A stretch of 64,000 nt of DNA from Isoetes taiwanensis (lineage: Eukaryota; Streptophyta; Lycopodiopsida; Isoetales; Isoetaceae), in NCBI GenBank assembly GCA_021234155.1, contig JAJEKV010000035.1:2728001-2792000 (forward strand). The letters are read 5' to 3'. This document shows, one piece after another, positions 1 to 11,382 of this stretch (the stretch's first letter is position 1; the number at the start of each line of letters is the position of its first letter). Under the pieces are notes generated by a model. The model was given only the letters and a program-made list of their open reading frames with translations, was not told the origin of the DNA and did not search any database. A program made the translations under genes and the position numbers.

Positions 1-2474
1 CATCTTGAAATCGACGGTCGCGATTCAATCCTACGGCTAAATGCAGAGGCCAAGGACGTTAAGGCATGCTCACAAGTTGCCATTTAACATAGTTTTAAAT
101 ACGATGAATATTACTTTATATGTATTATAATGTGTTTGGACTAGGATGCCACTCCATCGACAATCACTGGCCAAAGTTGGAAAGCCAAATGTGAATAGTC
201 CTAGTATTGAAGGGCTTGGAAAGAGACATATTGAGTATGCAATTTATTCATTAGCATCTCAGAATCATGTCATCAAAGTTAATGCCTTCGGAACTTGGAA
301 TAAAAAAAATAGCTATATTTCATAGTCAATCTATTGGTCAAATAAATACGTACTATTGAAAGCCTAAGGTTAATTCACAATAATTATTTAACCATTATAA
401 TTGTGTAAAAAGTAGATTGCAGCATATGATATCTTTCTTAAATGGATAGATCAAAGTTACATTGTAGTTATCACACTGTAGCCTCTTCAACCATTGGATA
501 GAAAGTGACACATATCATTTCAGTTACTAAAAACGCGTGGTTATTAGAGCGGCATGACGAAATTACTTTTAATAAATGCCAATTAGACATAAGCAACATC
601 ATGATAACATTGATTCCTTGAGGCTCACAATAATGTTGTATTGTCCCCTAGCTTAATTAACATATGAAAATGAGGCCCCACACATAGCATTGGATTGAGA
701 TTATGGGGCGATAAATCTAAGAGATGGTACATGCAAACTTTATAAGGTGGAAAGCGTCTCGTATTGATACAAACATTTTATCTTCTATATCTTATATTAT
801 AAATAGAATCTCCACAAATTGTATGGCAATAATTTTCGTACTTCAATTCTTAGTTGACTAACTATAGTAACCATTGAGGCAAGATTCCCAATGCGTACTT
901 AACAATAATTTAGTGTCCTCGCACTTACGGTATTGCCCGAAATGCACCTCAAACAGTAGAATAGAACACCATTGTGTTTAGGACATACTATGCAGGGTGA
1001 AGAGTTGGATGTGCAACCTTGTCTATTGCTCATTGCAACTTGCAATGAGGTCGATAAGCGAGTTGTACACTTGCAATGAGACTGATCATCTAGATGTAAC
1101 AGGCAGGCAAGTGCAACTTGCAATGAGATTGACGATTCGAGATGTACAGGCGAGGAATTCGTGCTCCGTAGTGGATAATTCCGTTTCCATCAGCATCATG
1201 TGTCATCAGGTGGGTGGGCAATTTAGCCATATGTTAAACAAGTTGTACTGAAGGATAACATGAATAGGGTAGGAGCCGAGGATGACAGGCGTACTTTGAG
1301 AGGAGGTTGCTAATAAACATGAGAACATGCAAGAGAAAGAATAAATTCCAATGCTGAAGGTATACTGACCTACAAAATTTGGTCTGTATGACAAAGTCGT
1401 TGGTGTTAGTAAATAGAAAGAGACATGGACCTTAAATAAATAATCCAGGCATGGACAAGATATTCAACGGATGAGATTAGAGTAAAATATTAGAAGAATT
1501 GCAACCGTGCGATGGCGAGGACGTAAGGGTTTAATCCAACGGCTGGCAAGGGACGAGGGAGACACCTGTCAAGTAGAATCTGAGGGTTGGCCCGTCAACA
1601 TAATAAAAATCGCGGGGAGATCGGACGGCGGAGAGGGGGCCTACGTCGCCTGGTTTTCTTCTTACGTTGGGGCTATGGCAGAAACGGGGAAGCGTACAAA
1701 CGGAGGAGGAGTATCCTAGTAGCAGAAAAAAGGGACTCCAGAGACGAAGCCATCAGAGCATGATCGTCGGATCTCTGGACCAGATTCTTGTTGCTTTTAT
1801 CATTGAATAGGTGACAGTGCTTTGTCTTGCTTATTTGGTTGGCTGATGGACGCATGGTTGGACCTTGTTTGGCTATGGCAGACCCGTGTTTCTTGAGCTT
1901 CCAATGTCGGAACCGGTTTAGAAATTTAGACGCCTTAACTGCAGATTATGCTCCTTTTTAAGTCCTCAAGCGCTTGTTATGAAGAACAACTTGCTGTTCT
2001 TCAAAGATCCGGCTTCCGATTCTAGGATCTGGCATTCTGGTTAGTTTATGTTGTTTCAATCGAAAGATTGACTGATTAGCTCGTCCAGACGCTTGCGTAA
2101 ATGGCCAGACTTCAGAGCAGAAAGATTAAGCAGCAGGTTCTTTGACCCTTTGGCAGCCTCGGGAACCGTGCTCCTCCGGTTCCGGCGCTTCATTTTTCAA
2201 GAATCGTTTGTGTAAGGTCTGGCTATGGCGGCAGGTTAGTTTGTTGAGAAACATCGCCGGAAGAGAACTCGTAATTCTTTATCTTTCTGAAAGATTGAGG
2301 TCTTGATTCTTGTTTAAACCTTCCGCAAGATGGAGTCATCCTTAGTCATGCATCCAAAATCATTTTTAGATTGCAGTTTATGGCAAGTTTCTACCGGGCA
2401 AGCTCAAATTCAACACAATTCTTAGCAATGGAGTTGCAGTAGAGCTTTTTCCATTACTTATTTATAAGCCTGAG
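1..2474. other. Intergenic and upstream region of the AP2-like gene
   Basis: I recognise no gene here. The first ~1.4 kb is AT-rich with only short, unsupported reading frames. From about 1500 the GC content rises and the sequence looks like the promoter and a long 5' leader of the AP2-like gene starting at 2475. Several short upstream ATGs exist in this leader, so upstream ORFs could regulate translation, but I cannot place the transcription start. A degenerate repeat at 1033-1150 is listed separately. Confidence 0.5.
1033..1150. repeat. Three degenerate direct repeats containing ACTTGCAATGAG
   Basis: The 12-mer ACTTGCAATGAG occurs three times (near 1037, 1071 and 1112). Each copy is followed by a similar tail containing GAY.GATC or GAT..TCGAGATGTA, giving a period of roughly 35-40 bp. 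It looks like a short decayed tandem array. No function is evident. Confidence 0.5.
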
Positions 2475-4226
2475 ATGTCGTCTCTCATGCTGGACCTTAA
2501 CACGTATCCAGAAGAGCTATCAGGAATAACAGATATGTCGGTTCTTGGTGAAGATAGCAACGAAAAAGCAGGATCTTTGCATCTCGAAGATACAGACGCT
2601 TCTCAAGGTGAATCTGGAACATCCAGTTTACTAGTAGTTAATCTTCCTGCCTTTGCATATATATCAGATTATGAGGCCAATTCAAAGGGGGCCGAGGAAT
2701 CTGTGCAGTTGATTACAAGGGACTTCTTTCCAACAAGTCCCTCTTCTTCCAAAAATCAACCTGATGTTTCTGTTCTTCCCATTCCTACATCCACTTCTTG
2801 GTTTGGGATTGGCTATTCTCAAGACGTTGGCATTAGAACTAATGCTGAAGGTTGTCAGCCTGCGAAGAAAAGCCGCCGTGGCCCAAGGTCCAGAAGCTCT
2901 CAATACCGCGGCGTAACCTATTACAGAAGGACGGGAAGATGGGAATCTCATATATGGTGATAATTCTTAGCCCTTTGCAAACATTTTTCTCTTTCAATTC
3001 ACTTATCTAGCTTCAATTATGAATGATATATTTTTCATGTAACTACTTCCAGGGACTGTGGCAAACAAGTATATCTTGGTGAGCATATTAACCACAGATT
3101 GTAAATCTTAGTAGCATGTACACAAATCATGTGAGAAACAATCTTGTTTACGGTCATTTTGTTTGTGATTTGCAGGGGGATTTGACACAGCTCATGCAGC
3201 TGCAAGGTTCAGAACTATATACCAAGTTTGAAAACAAACCTAATTTATGTTGCTAAACCATTACCCTCTTCTACGCAGAGCTTATGATAAAGCAGCAATA
3301 AAATTTCGTGGTATGGATGCAGATATAAACTTCAACATCAGTGACTACGTAGATGAAATTTCCCAGGTAGAGTTTAAGGATCTCAAAATTAGACCGTGTT
3401 CCCCCTTCTGATTATCCTTTGTTTCCCTATTACCTAAGATGTCTGCACTCAGTAAGGAAGAATTTGTCCACATTCTTCGTCGTCAAAGTACCGGTTTCTC
3501 TCGTGGGAGCTCCAGATTTAGGGGAGTTACACTGCATAAATGTGGCCGCTGGGAAGCAAGAATGGGACAATTTCTTGGGAAAAAGTCTGTACATTTTTAA
3601 ATGCTTCACTTTTAGGTTAAGACCAACATAGATCAGCTGGATCTGAAGTACCAACATATGCAGATAAGCTTATGGTTGATTTGTTTTCAGGTACATATAT
3701 TTGGGACTATTTGACAACGAGATGGAAGCTGCAAGGTACATTGCTGGACCCCTTCTCTACGGATCTGCTATGTGATATCTGACGTTTCCTATACTGCAGG
3801 GCGTATGACAAAGCAGCTATCCGTTATAATGGGAGAGAAGCAGTAACCAACTTCGATCCCAGTTGTTATGAAGCAGAACTAGCTGAGGCGGAGAAACTTA
3901 ACGGTAAGTAAGTCCTAACGATTGATTCAATTCCAGTTTAAACAGTATACTACCAACTTCACTTCCAGCTACTTGTCTCTAAGAATTTAATCAAGTTGAA
4001 CAAGAGAAAACTGATATGCCAAGCAGATTTATGCCTTTAATCGCATATGTGTTTTATCATGGCTGCAGTATGTAGTAAGTCCAAATGCCTTGAAGCACCC
4101 AAAAGCTGCATACCCAGCACACGGGTGCTGCCTTTGAATATTGGAGCTGATTATTCTACTAATAGGCCGCTCGAAAGTGGCTGGAATGCAGGGCTACAGA
4201 TTATGAAGGGGCTTGGCCAGGTATGA
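2475..4226 (+). CDS. APETALA2-like transcription factor with two AP2 domains (euAP2 type)
   Basis: A DNA-binding regulator of the plant AP2 subfamily. I place eight coding exons: 2475-2956, 3053-3078, 3176-3206, 3279-3366, 3439-3584, 3691-3735, 3800-3903 and 4069-4226. All have GT..AG borders and total 1080 nt (359 aa). The N-terminus contains LDLN close to the start, an EAR-like motif typical of euAP2 proteins. AP2 domain 1 spans about residues 142-205 ([21 protein letters not shown], then [20 protein letters not shown]). The linker has the family-typical [20 protein letters not shown]. Domain 2 covers about 232-292 ([15 protein letters not shown], then [22 protein letters not shown]). The stop directly follows CAG-GTATGA, which could also be a splice donor, so the true C-terminus may lie further on. 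I found no miR172-like site up to 4226 or in the next kilobase. The AP2 identity is secure; the gene end is less certain. Confidence 0.9.
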
Positions 4227-5799
4227 GTCATTAGTACTCATGATCTTTTTGGGACCTCTCATCTTTAAACAACTCTTCATCTTTGCAGCAATAGAGGGTT
4301 TGTATATAGAAGAGGAAAGGACAGAAATAAAGAAAAGTAAGAGAGATCTCAACTTCCGTCCACAAAAAATTTAGCATGTGGGTTTTGAGCCTTCGGTGTA
4401 TTCTTTTCCAACATGTTTGTAACAATATCTATTCCAAAAAAGTAAATATTTTTGCATACTATACAATATCGTGATGGTGTATAGAACGTATACTGCACGT
4501 GGGATATGATATGAAGATTTCTATGAGAGTTACGAAGGCATAAAATATTTCTAGCATGGTGGGAGTACCGTAGCCATTGGGTATTCAAGGAATGGACCCC
4601 AACGGGTGTGATATGCCCACGACACTATATCCATTGGGAACTGGAAAATAAATTAACATATAGCGCAAGGATGCAATATTTCATAGCATATATCTATATA
4701 TTTACATTAGTTCTAGAGTTTTGGTCAAAGTAATAGAAAATTAAAGTGGACTCATATGCCTTGGTTTTCTTTTTCCTCTTGTTTCTTTAAATTTCAAAAA
4801 AATTTTAGAAATTAGTAAAATTATAATTGCAGAAAAAGCAATATTACATCGTAATAATAAGATTATACTTGATAGGTTTCTTTATTTTATTTGAAAAATT
4901 GGCATATTTAAGTTATTTTTCAATGACCCTATCACAACAGAGAGATTTATTTCTAGTATTAAGGTAAGCATTTAGTGTCATGCATTCCTGCAAGACTCTA
5001 CATTGCATGTGTTCATGATCAGAGCAATCATTAAGAGAACAGATGCAATAAGACGGTCAGAAGAGGATGCTGATATTTAATGATGTAGAGGACAGTTGTA
5101 TATACACAAATGATCTTTACACGAGCTTTTGGACCATATGCCAACTGTAATAATTATCAAAGCATGACTAGCTGAATGAACTAAATATAGTGATAATATG
5201 TGACCATTTCAACTGGCGTAGGGATTTAGGAACTTCCGGTTGGGGGTGCTATTTTTTTTTTTTTTTTGGGGGTTTTTCGGACAAAGCAAAAGAGGTGGTG
5301 CTTCTTTTGTGCATGCCAGGGAATAAGTTAAAGAGAAAGGAGAGGGGGAGAGAGAGCGAAATGAAATGAAATGAAATGAAATGAAATGCTTATTATTACG
5401 TTCGTGAGACCACCAGGTCTAGAAAACATTACCATCTAATGCATCCTTAGATAAGAGTGCATTAGGCTCTACAATCTTAGTCTCATATATATTCTCAACA
5501 TCTACTAAGCTCTTTAAACATGATTCTCTATACTGCAAGACCTCTGTTAGATATTTTCTTACCGATGTAATTGGCCATATAAAGAGATGCACCAGAGTGG
5601 ATGAAGAAATCCCGATATCTAGCATTTTATATTTTTATATGCTTTTTAATGTGGTTTTGCTATGATTTAGTGGTGTATCCAAATGGATGTATTAATGTAT
5701 ATATCTAGAGTGTGTATAAGTTTTCATTATTTTTTATGGCACTTGCCAATCATTAACCCCATTTAACAAGGAAAAAAAATAGATTCATCCCATGCAAGG
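4227..5799. other. AT-rich intergenic stretch downstream of the AP2-like gene
   Basis: I see no coding potential. The stretch contains long A/T runs (around 4790-4920), a T16 run near 5252-5268 beside a G-rich segment, and a pentanucleotide microsatellite at 5358-5388. Further AP2 exons could hide here, but none carries the usual euAP2 3' motifs. Confidence 0.5.
5358..5388. repeat. (ATGAA)n microsatellite, about six units
   Basis: Perfect ATGAA pentamers follow an AG-rich run (5341-5357). This is a simple-sequence repeat with no sign of coding use. Confidence 0.9.
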
Positions 5800-6474
5800 C
5801 CCAGGTGCAAACTGTATGTATGTGTCTCAATCTCACATGCATTCCATCTATGGCTTCTATTGATCATCTAACCCAAAACTGTAAGAATCACACGCATCTG
5901 GATGGCATGGTGCATGCTTATTTCCGTCATCAGTCTTTAAATAGACTTTCAAATACCAAATCGGACCCGATCAAGAAAGAGAATCATACATCTATCTCTC
6001 TATATCTCAATGCAGCTTTCTCTATACATAATAGCCGCTATGCAGGTATCCATTTGGAAGAAAGATTTAAAAGAACCTCCATAGATGTAGAAACCTAATC
6101 CAAAACATATTCATATTAAATTGATCGAGACATTTGTGTCTGAATCTCATTACAAGTTTGACATTCAACAGTGCTGGGTCGTGTGTTCATGGTCTATAAA
6201 CCAATACCTGTATACATTCTCCATTATAATGCAATTGAAACTCCAACTTAAGAACCAGCATTGCCATTATTTTTGTGTTATCTTGATTCACCTGCATGTC
6301 AGTGGAATCACAAAATAAGGCCAATGCATCAAGACGCTTTTGTATATGCCTGGCTAGTGTGCGGACAAAAATCACAACATTATCCGCGTATCAATAACCA
6401 AAGTACATAGCCATGTATCCTGGTTCCTTCTCCTTCATTTACCTCAAACCATTCTTCTAGGCTATCAATGAACA

Positions 6475-7075
6475 TGGAATAATATAAGGGCTAAACTTAG
6501 CTATTTGGCGATTTTTTAGCACTTTTTCGAAAAAAATTGGCTAAAGTAAATGGAAAAATTTGGAAAAAAAATAATAATTTTAGCTTAACTTTTTTCGGGA
6601 CTGCACCAACCCTGGAGCTCTTTAGCCAAATGCTAGAAAGTAAGAGAGTGAAATTTTGTATTGTTTAGCTAAACCATAGAAACTTTTAGAATGAATTTCG
6701 GGCTAGTTTAGCTAATATCATTCTAGTTTATAAGAAATATATTATTAGTAGTTTAGTTTCTAGCAGTATAAATTAACTAAAGTCATAGATTTTGCTAGTT
6801 AGCATTATTTTAGAATGTTTTCACAAAGAAATGATCAAAATAAGTGGAAACAATTGGAAAAAAATATAATAATTTGGCTTAATATTTTTCGTTGACCACG
6901 TCATAGAAATTCTTGGGATGATGTTTGGGTTAATTTAGCTAAATGCTAGAAAGTATGAGAGGAAAAATATGTAGAGTTTAGCTAAACAACAGAAAGTTTT
7001 GGGATTAATATAGAGCAAGTTTAGCTAAAGCCATTCTGGCTAATAAGAAATATGCGATTAGTAATTTATTCCCTG
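6475..7075. mobile_element. 601-bp non-coding insertion in LINE-A with a 10-bp target duplication
   Basis: TCAATGAACA flanks the insert at 6465-6474 and 7076-7085, so it is a discrete insertion into the LINE. The ends share GGAATAA in inverted orientation (TGGAATAAT at left; GGGAATAAAT read on the minus strand at right). Inside is a direct repeat of about 130 bp (6630-6760 versus 6940-7070), rich in TTTAGCTAA. It is non-coding and MITE-like. A 9-10 bp duplication would suit a Mutator-like element, but the terminal repeats are too short to assign it. Confidence 0.6.
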
Positions 7076-7728
7076 TCAATGAACAATCCAAGCAGAGCTG
7101 GAGATAGTGCGCACCTTTGTTTGATGCCAATATTGCTTAGAATTCTGTTTGGAATATCAAGAAATAAAGGGAAAGACAATTGTACCAACACTTTTTTATG
7201 AAATCCATACAGGTTCTCTCACTGGTATCTTAAAATGTTCCACTCTTTCTCATAATTTGGCTTGTGGCGCTTTGTTAAAAGCTTTTCCAAAATCAACAAA
7301 AAAGGATTATATACTGGTTTCTTCTTTCCTTTAACACATGGTTGTCTTCTCTTGTTAGATCATTTTGGCAGGAAGCAAAGTGATGGTTCTAGCAAAGTCA
7401 TGACAAAAGTAACCAAGTGATTTAACATAGACATTGCTCTAAACCCAGCCCGCACTTTCGTTTCCTCCGCCCATTGACTGAGTTTTCTCTCTATAAAAGA
7501 GACATAAATAATTCTGAAAAGAGACTACTTACCATCAAGTCCGGTAATTTTTAGCATCCAAAGGGTCGCCTCCTCCGGGCATAGTATGTTCAGTTAGTAT
7601 GTCTGAAGAACCGTTGCATGTGCTGTTGAACATGGCCTCCGTGGGCTTGTTGGAATCATGCCTTTATAAGATTATGAATACACGGACTCAGCTATGTCCT
7701 TCAGTGTAGTATTGAATTGTCCTATACG

Positions 7729-8720
7729 ATTGTATAGTCTACCAGCACAATAATTATTGCTAAGGTTTGTCCCGCAAAAACCCTTCCGGGTGAGGGTTTT
7801 TTAATTCTGAATAATACGTTTGCAACTCTCTTTGTTTTGGTCCCATAGGCCAACTGGTCTCCGTGGATGATAAAAATACATTCTATTCTATTCTATTCTT
7901 ATAAAATAAGCAGTACTCAATTAATTTGCCAATCCTTCAAAAATGCCCATTTTAGAAGCTCAACACCCAAAGTGTGAGCATCTCGAGATTTTCCATTTGC
8001 AAACTTACCTATTCCAGTCATTACCTCCTTCTCGGAAAAGATCAACCTAGATATCCCCTTTCTTTCTTCTGGAATTCCGGGCACATGATAAAATGGTTGT
8101 TGCCATAATGCATGTGCAGGGACATTGAGAGGTTTGGTATTCTTTAATCTACTCCAAATTTTCTTGGGCTCTTGAAGATATTCTTACATTAGTGCTTCTT
8201 GCCTCAACTTAAGGTAGGCATATTTTAGCGTATTGTATAGTCTACCAGCACAATAATTATTGCTAAGGTTTGTCCCGCAAAAACCCTTCCGGGCAAGGGT
8301 TTTTTAATTCTGATAATAATACGTTTGCAACTCTCTTTGTTTTGGTCCCATAGGCCAATTAGTCTCCGTGGATGATAAAAATACATTCTATTATTACAAA
8401 ATAAGCAGTACTCAATTAATTTGCCAATCCTTCAAAAATGCCCATTTTAGAAGCTCAACACCCAAAGTGTGAGCATCTCGAGATTTTCCATTTGCAAACT
8501 TATCTATTCCAGTCATTACCTCCTAAAGATCAACCTAGATATCCCCTTTCTTTCTTCTGGAATTCCGAGCACATGATAAAATGGTTGTTGCCATAATGCA
8601 TGTGCAGGAACATCGAGAGATTTGGTATTCTTTAATCTACTCCAAATTTTCTTGGGCTCTTGAAGATATTCTTACATTAGCGCTTCTTGCCTCAACTTAA
8701 GGTAGGCATATTTTTGCGTT
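7729..8720. repeat. Tandem duplication of ~500 bp within LINE-A, containing a SINE-like tail
   Basis: The segment starting ATTGTATAGTCTACCAGCAC at 7729 is repeated from 8232 (offset 503 bp) and runs to GGCATATTTTxGCGT in both copies. Each copy contains a G/C hairpin (AAAACCC..GGGTTTT) and then GTGGATGATAAAAATACATTC. The first copy ends this part with reiterated ATTCT, like the 3' tail of a SINE or LINE. The remaining part of each unit is LINE-A sequence. A SINE-like insertion was therefore probably present before the duplication. Confidence 0.75.
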
Positions 8721-8816
8721 ATAAATGTCTTTCTATATTTCCTTTTCAAATCATGTGTCTGTATCAATCTGTCAGATTGACTCTTTCTTTCTCATTTGTT
8801 TACATATTGTATCATA

Positions 8817-10398
8817 GGCAAAAGTATGCTGGTGGCTTACAAATAAACGTGGGCCAGCACCCAGCACCAGCACCCTTCAGACTTTTATTTTCCACCCTTC
8901 ACCAATTATAGTCTAACCTATTTGACGCCCGTCACTTCATATAGACAGTACCTGTTCTAATCATAACCTGTTTACCGTCCACCGTAATGAATGTAACCCC
9001 AAGGGAAATGAAGTTTTGAATTTGTAAATTGCAACCGTCTGTTCCCCAACTTTCGCTACTCCGACCAAAAAGCCCGCGGAGAAAGCTCGAGAATTTCCAC
9101 ATTCGACTCTAGCATTCCAAAAATCAAATGCACTATGGTGAAGAAGGTTGTTAATCTGCCAGCCCAGCCAGTAATTCTAATGGATGCCATGCGCAGGGTA
9201 AGCAAAATGCACCGCCAATTTTGATATGGGCTTAGGGTGCCCTGTTAATTTGTTTTTCTTGCTTTTTTTCAGCCCAAAAGGAACATGCCCCTGAGAATGG
9301 ACCTGGCTGATTGCCGAACAGAGGAGGACTTTCATGCTTATACATGTCTACCAAACGATGGTGTACATCCCTCTCAATTTCGAACGGATGTCATTTCTGC
9401 TGCAGAGTATAATGAGGTTTGGGATACCAATAGTGTCATTCCGAACAAAACTTCAATTGACAAGGTAAGGCCAGAGCATGAAGATGCTTTAATTGAACTG
9501 TTGAGCAAGATATACCCAGAAGGAAGGAAAATGGTTTCCTCTTTATTTGCATTCAACAACTGCCAGAGGGCCAAGCAGCAGTGGCAGCAAAAAGTAGGGC
9601 CTATTCGAGCAAGGTTAAATGTGAATCCAGCACCAGCAGCCCTGTGATCATAGCCAAGCCCAGCAAATCTCAGCAGACAATATCACTTGAAAGCATAGCA
9701 GGAAGGCCAGATTCAGCAGGCACTGGTGTAAAATTAGAAGGGAGGTTGTCCTTCAGGAGTACTGCAATGTGCCCATCAACATTCTCGGCTTATGGGGAAA
9801 ACATTGTCTGCCGGGAAAGCATGATCCAAGGTGTGCAGGATGCCTTAAAAATGCAACGGAGTGATCTAGTGTCTAAGAAGGAACTAGATGCACAATCTCA
9901 GGCAAAGGGCACCTTCTTTTCGGCTGCACAACAGAAGCTACAGACCATAAAGAATAATATTGCACGTCTTCAAGCCCTCTCAAATCCTAGTGCAAGTGCC
10001 TCTGCTGAGCTTCAGAATTTGGAGAAGGCGAAAGATATGGCAGAGTATATGTTGAAGTCCCTCCTTGTAATGGAGGGTGGGCCAATAGATGAAACCATGG
10101 TACAACAGGCGGCTGCTCTAACTGCTGAGGTTGCCAATAACGAGACCCTCCTTGCAAAAGCCCAGCGGCACTTACAGAATATCACCAGGCTCTGGAAAAT
10201 GACCAAGAGAAATGATTAGCTGGGCTGGTCAGCATCACTCCAATACCATCCAGATTGCCAATTGGAGATGAGGAAAGATGCCCCACATGTGGTCTTGCAT
10301 TCCAGGATGATTACACCCTCAGCCTGCGGATGAAATGTGGACATCATTATCATGTGAGCTGCCTCAGTTTGCTCATGGAAAAAATATGCTGCCTCAAG
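8817..10398 (+). mobile_element. Left arm of a ~7.1-kb DNA transposon
   Basis: The arm starts with GGCAAAAGTATGCTGG (8817-8832), preceded by TCATA (8812-8816). The same 16-mer occurs at 14265-14280, preceded by TATGA, the reverse complement of TCATA. In the window the two are direct repeats. They become terminal inverted repeats with a 5-bp target duplication if the segment between ~12.1 and ~29.8 kb is re-inverted. The arm carries the first part of gene 1 and ends where the LTR2 retrotransposon inserted (10399). The right arm is 14264-19802. The superfamily is not assigned. Confidence 0.7.
9135..10398 (+). pseudogene. Transposon gene 1, 5' part: novel N-terminus, helical region and start of a RING-H2 finger
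   Basis: ATG at 9135 opens MVKKVVNLPAQP..., with an intron at 9198-9272 (GTAAGC..TTTCAG). Exon 2 continues in frame (PKRNMPLRMDLADCRTE...) to about 9590, where a frameshift moves the reading to VAAKSRAYSSK.... A second frameshift near 10170 restores EYHQALENDQEK, followed by TGA (10214-10216). It then reads on to a RING: CPTC (~10270), KCGHHYHVSC (~10335) and CCLK at 10389-10398. The 9900-10170 stretch is Lys/Glu/Ala-rich and probably helical. LTR2 inserted just before the last zinc-binding Cys. The rest of the gene is at 17740-19802 on the opposite strand. I do not recognise the N-terminal domain. A RING would suggest ubiquitin ligation, but this copy is dead. Confidence 0.6.
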
Positions 10399-10648
10399 TG
10401 TGACACCCCGAATCCATACGATGCTCTTATCGTGTAAATATGGGAAATTCCCCTCCCGTGGCGAATCCATCACCACGGAAAGGCCCTCCATCTGACTCGG
10501 ACCACTTGTGATGCCCAAGTGTCCGGGTGAAGGACAAGGAGGTGTCATTCGTCCCACGCCTTCTATGGGAATCCTATATAGCGGAAGCGTACATATATGT
10601 TAGCACCTAGGGACAATACTAAGGGTGGCCCATCATCATCAACACAAC

Positions 10649-10871
10649 CAGGGATAGGTTCAATACTGTATATGTTTTATACTCAATACATATTATTCGA
10701 ATGATACGACACAAATTTGAAGTATAATACGTCAAAAATACGGCAAAAAAAAATTCCCGGCGTCAGAAATTTTTCGCGGCGAGGGAAAAATACGTATTTT
10801 ACCTAAAAATACATATTTTTGGACTTTATACGTCCAGAAAAATAATTCTGTACCTACAGAACCTATCCCTG
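10649..10871. mobile_element. hAT-type MITE, 223 bp
   Basis: The terminal inverted repeats are CAGGGATAGGTTC at 10649 and GAACCTATCCCTG ending at 10871. The 8-bp direct duplication AACACAAC flanks it at 10641-10648 and 10872-10879. CAGGG..CCCTG ends with an 8-bp TSD are diagnostic of hAT elements. The interior is AT-rich and non-coding, with shorter inverted motifs (ATACGTATTTT, AATACATATTTTT). Comparison with the intact LTR2 copy (rev. comp. of ~21080-21090) shows the empty site. Confidence 0.9.
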
Positions 10872-10902
10872 AACACAACTAATAAATATATAGCAAAATA
10901 AC

Positions 10903-11327
10903 AGGGGGTTCCATGGGGATTTGATATGGATGTAAAAAATAACAATTCCTGAAACCATAGACCATATATCCCTAAAATAATTGAATGGATTTTTATAAAA
11001 AAAAACATAGATTCAAGATAAAAAATAATCACATTAGCTTACAGGATATATTGGTTAAAGTAGTCATATTAAGACGTTGAGTTATTTTGGTTCAGGTTCG
11101 AGCCTCCGTATTTCATATTCTAAAATCTTAGGCAAAGCCGTATAGAGGTTCGATATTCCCCCCAAAATCTTAGGCGAAATTGTATTTCATATTTCAAAAT
11201 CATAGGCGCCTCCAATCATAAATGACTATAAGCGAAACGAGAGGTGCTCACAGGCCCCAACATATAATCTGGGTCGTAGGATCGACAAATCCGACAACTG
11301 TGGTAGTCCTGGGTGCACATCCTTTAG
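10903..11327. mobile_element. 425-bp insertion with an 18-bp target duplication (possibly SINE-related)
   Basis: AATATATAGCAAAATAAC is present at 10885-10902 and again at 11328-11345, and the intervening 425 bp are absent from the LTR2 5' LTR. A TSD of this length points to target-primed reverse transcription (LINE or SINE machinery). Around 11050-11110 there is a weak tRNA-like promoter pair: TGGTTAAAGTAG (box-A-like) and GGTTCGAGCCT (box-B-like). No poly(A) is obvious at either end, so the SINE assignment is tentative. Confidence 0.55.
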
Positions 11328-11382
11328 AATATATAGCAAAATAACAACATAACAAAGGAAATGCACCATAAATAAGGGCTCT

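Larger units (their letters stand above)
5800..8811 (-). mobile_element. LINE-A, reverse-transcriptase half (degenerate non-LTR retrotransposon)
   Basis: The minus strand reads as a decayed LINE RT. In transcription order there is an EN-RT linker (8640-8760: DLKRKYRKTF..., KKIWSRLKNT), an ITGLDG block (~7550), VDFGKAFNKAPQAKL (~7280; compare DFxKAFDxVxH), TIGIKQRCALSPALL (~7110; compare GxRQGCPLSPxLF) and YADNVVIFVRTLARHIQ with LDALALFCDSTDMQVNQDNTKIM (6200-6400; compare YADD and NxxKTKxM). Many stops and frameshifts break it. A 601-bp element and a tandem duplication sit inside it. Its 5' part is not upstream here. It appears at about 14050-14263 on the plus strand, which is part of the inversion argument. 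Its RT resembles that of LINE-B at 47465-50523. Confidence 0.75.
10399..11382 (-). mobile_element. Inverted 3' end of the LTR2 3' LTR, carrying two later insertions
   Basis: Read on the minus strand, this matches 21035-21359, the last ~325 bp of the LTR2 5' LTR, ending ..GGGGTGTCACA at 10399. After removing the insertions at 10649-10871 and 10903-11327 with their target duplications, about 310 bp remain. That is what is missing from the truncated LTR2 3' LTR at 22923-24181. The flank at 10394-10398 (TCAAG) nearly matches the reverse complement (TCGAG) of the flank at 19803-19807, as expected for a 5-bp target duplication with one change. Confidence 0.8.

Noticed and set aside
997-1251. Small protein gene overlapping the ACTTGCAATGAG repeats
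   Set aside because: The open frame follows from a short degenerate repeat. There is no domain, and there is an open frame of similar length on the other strand.
11040-11115. tRNA gene
   Set aside because: There are box A- and B-like motifs, but I could not draw a credible cloverleaf or acceptor stem. At most it is a decayed SINE head.
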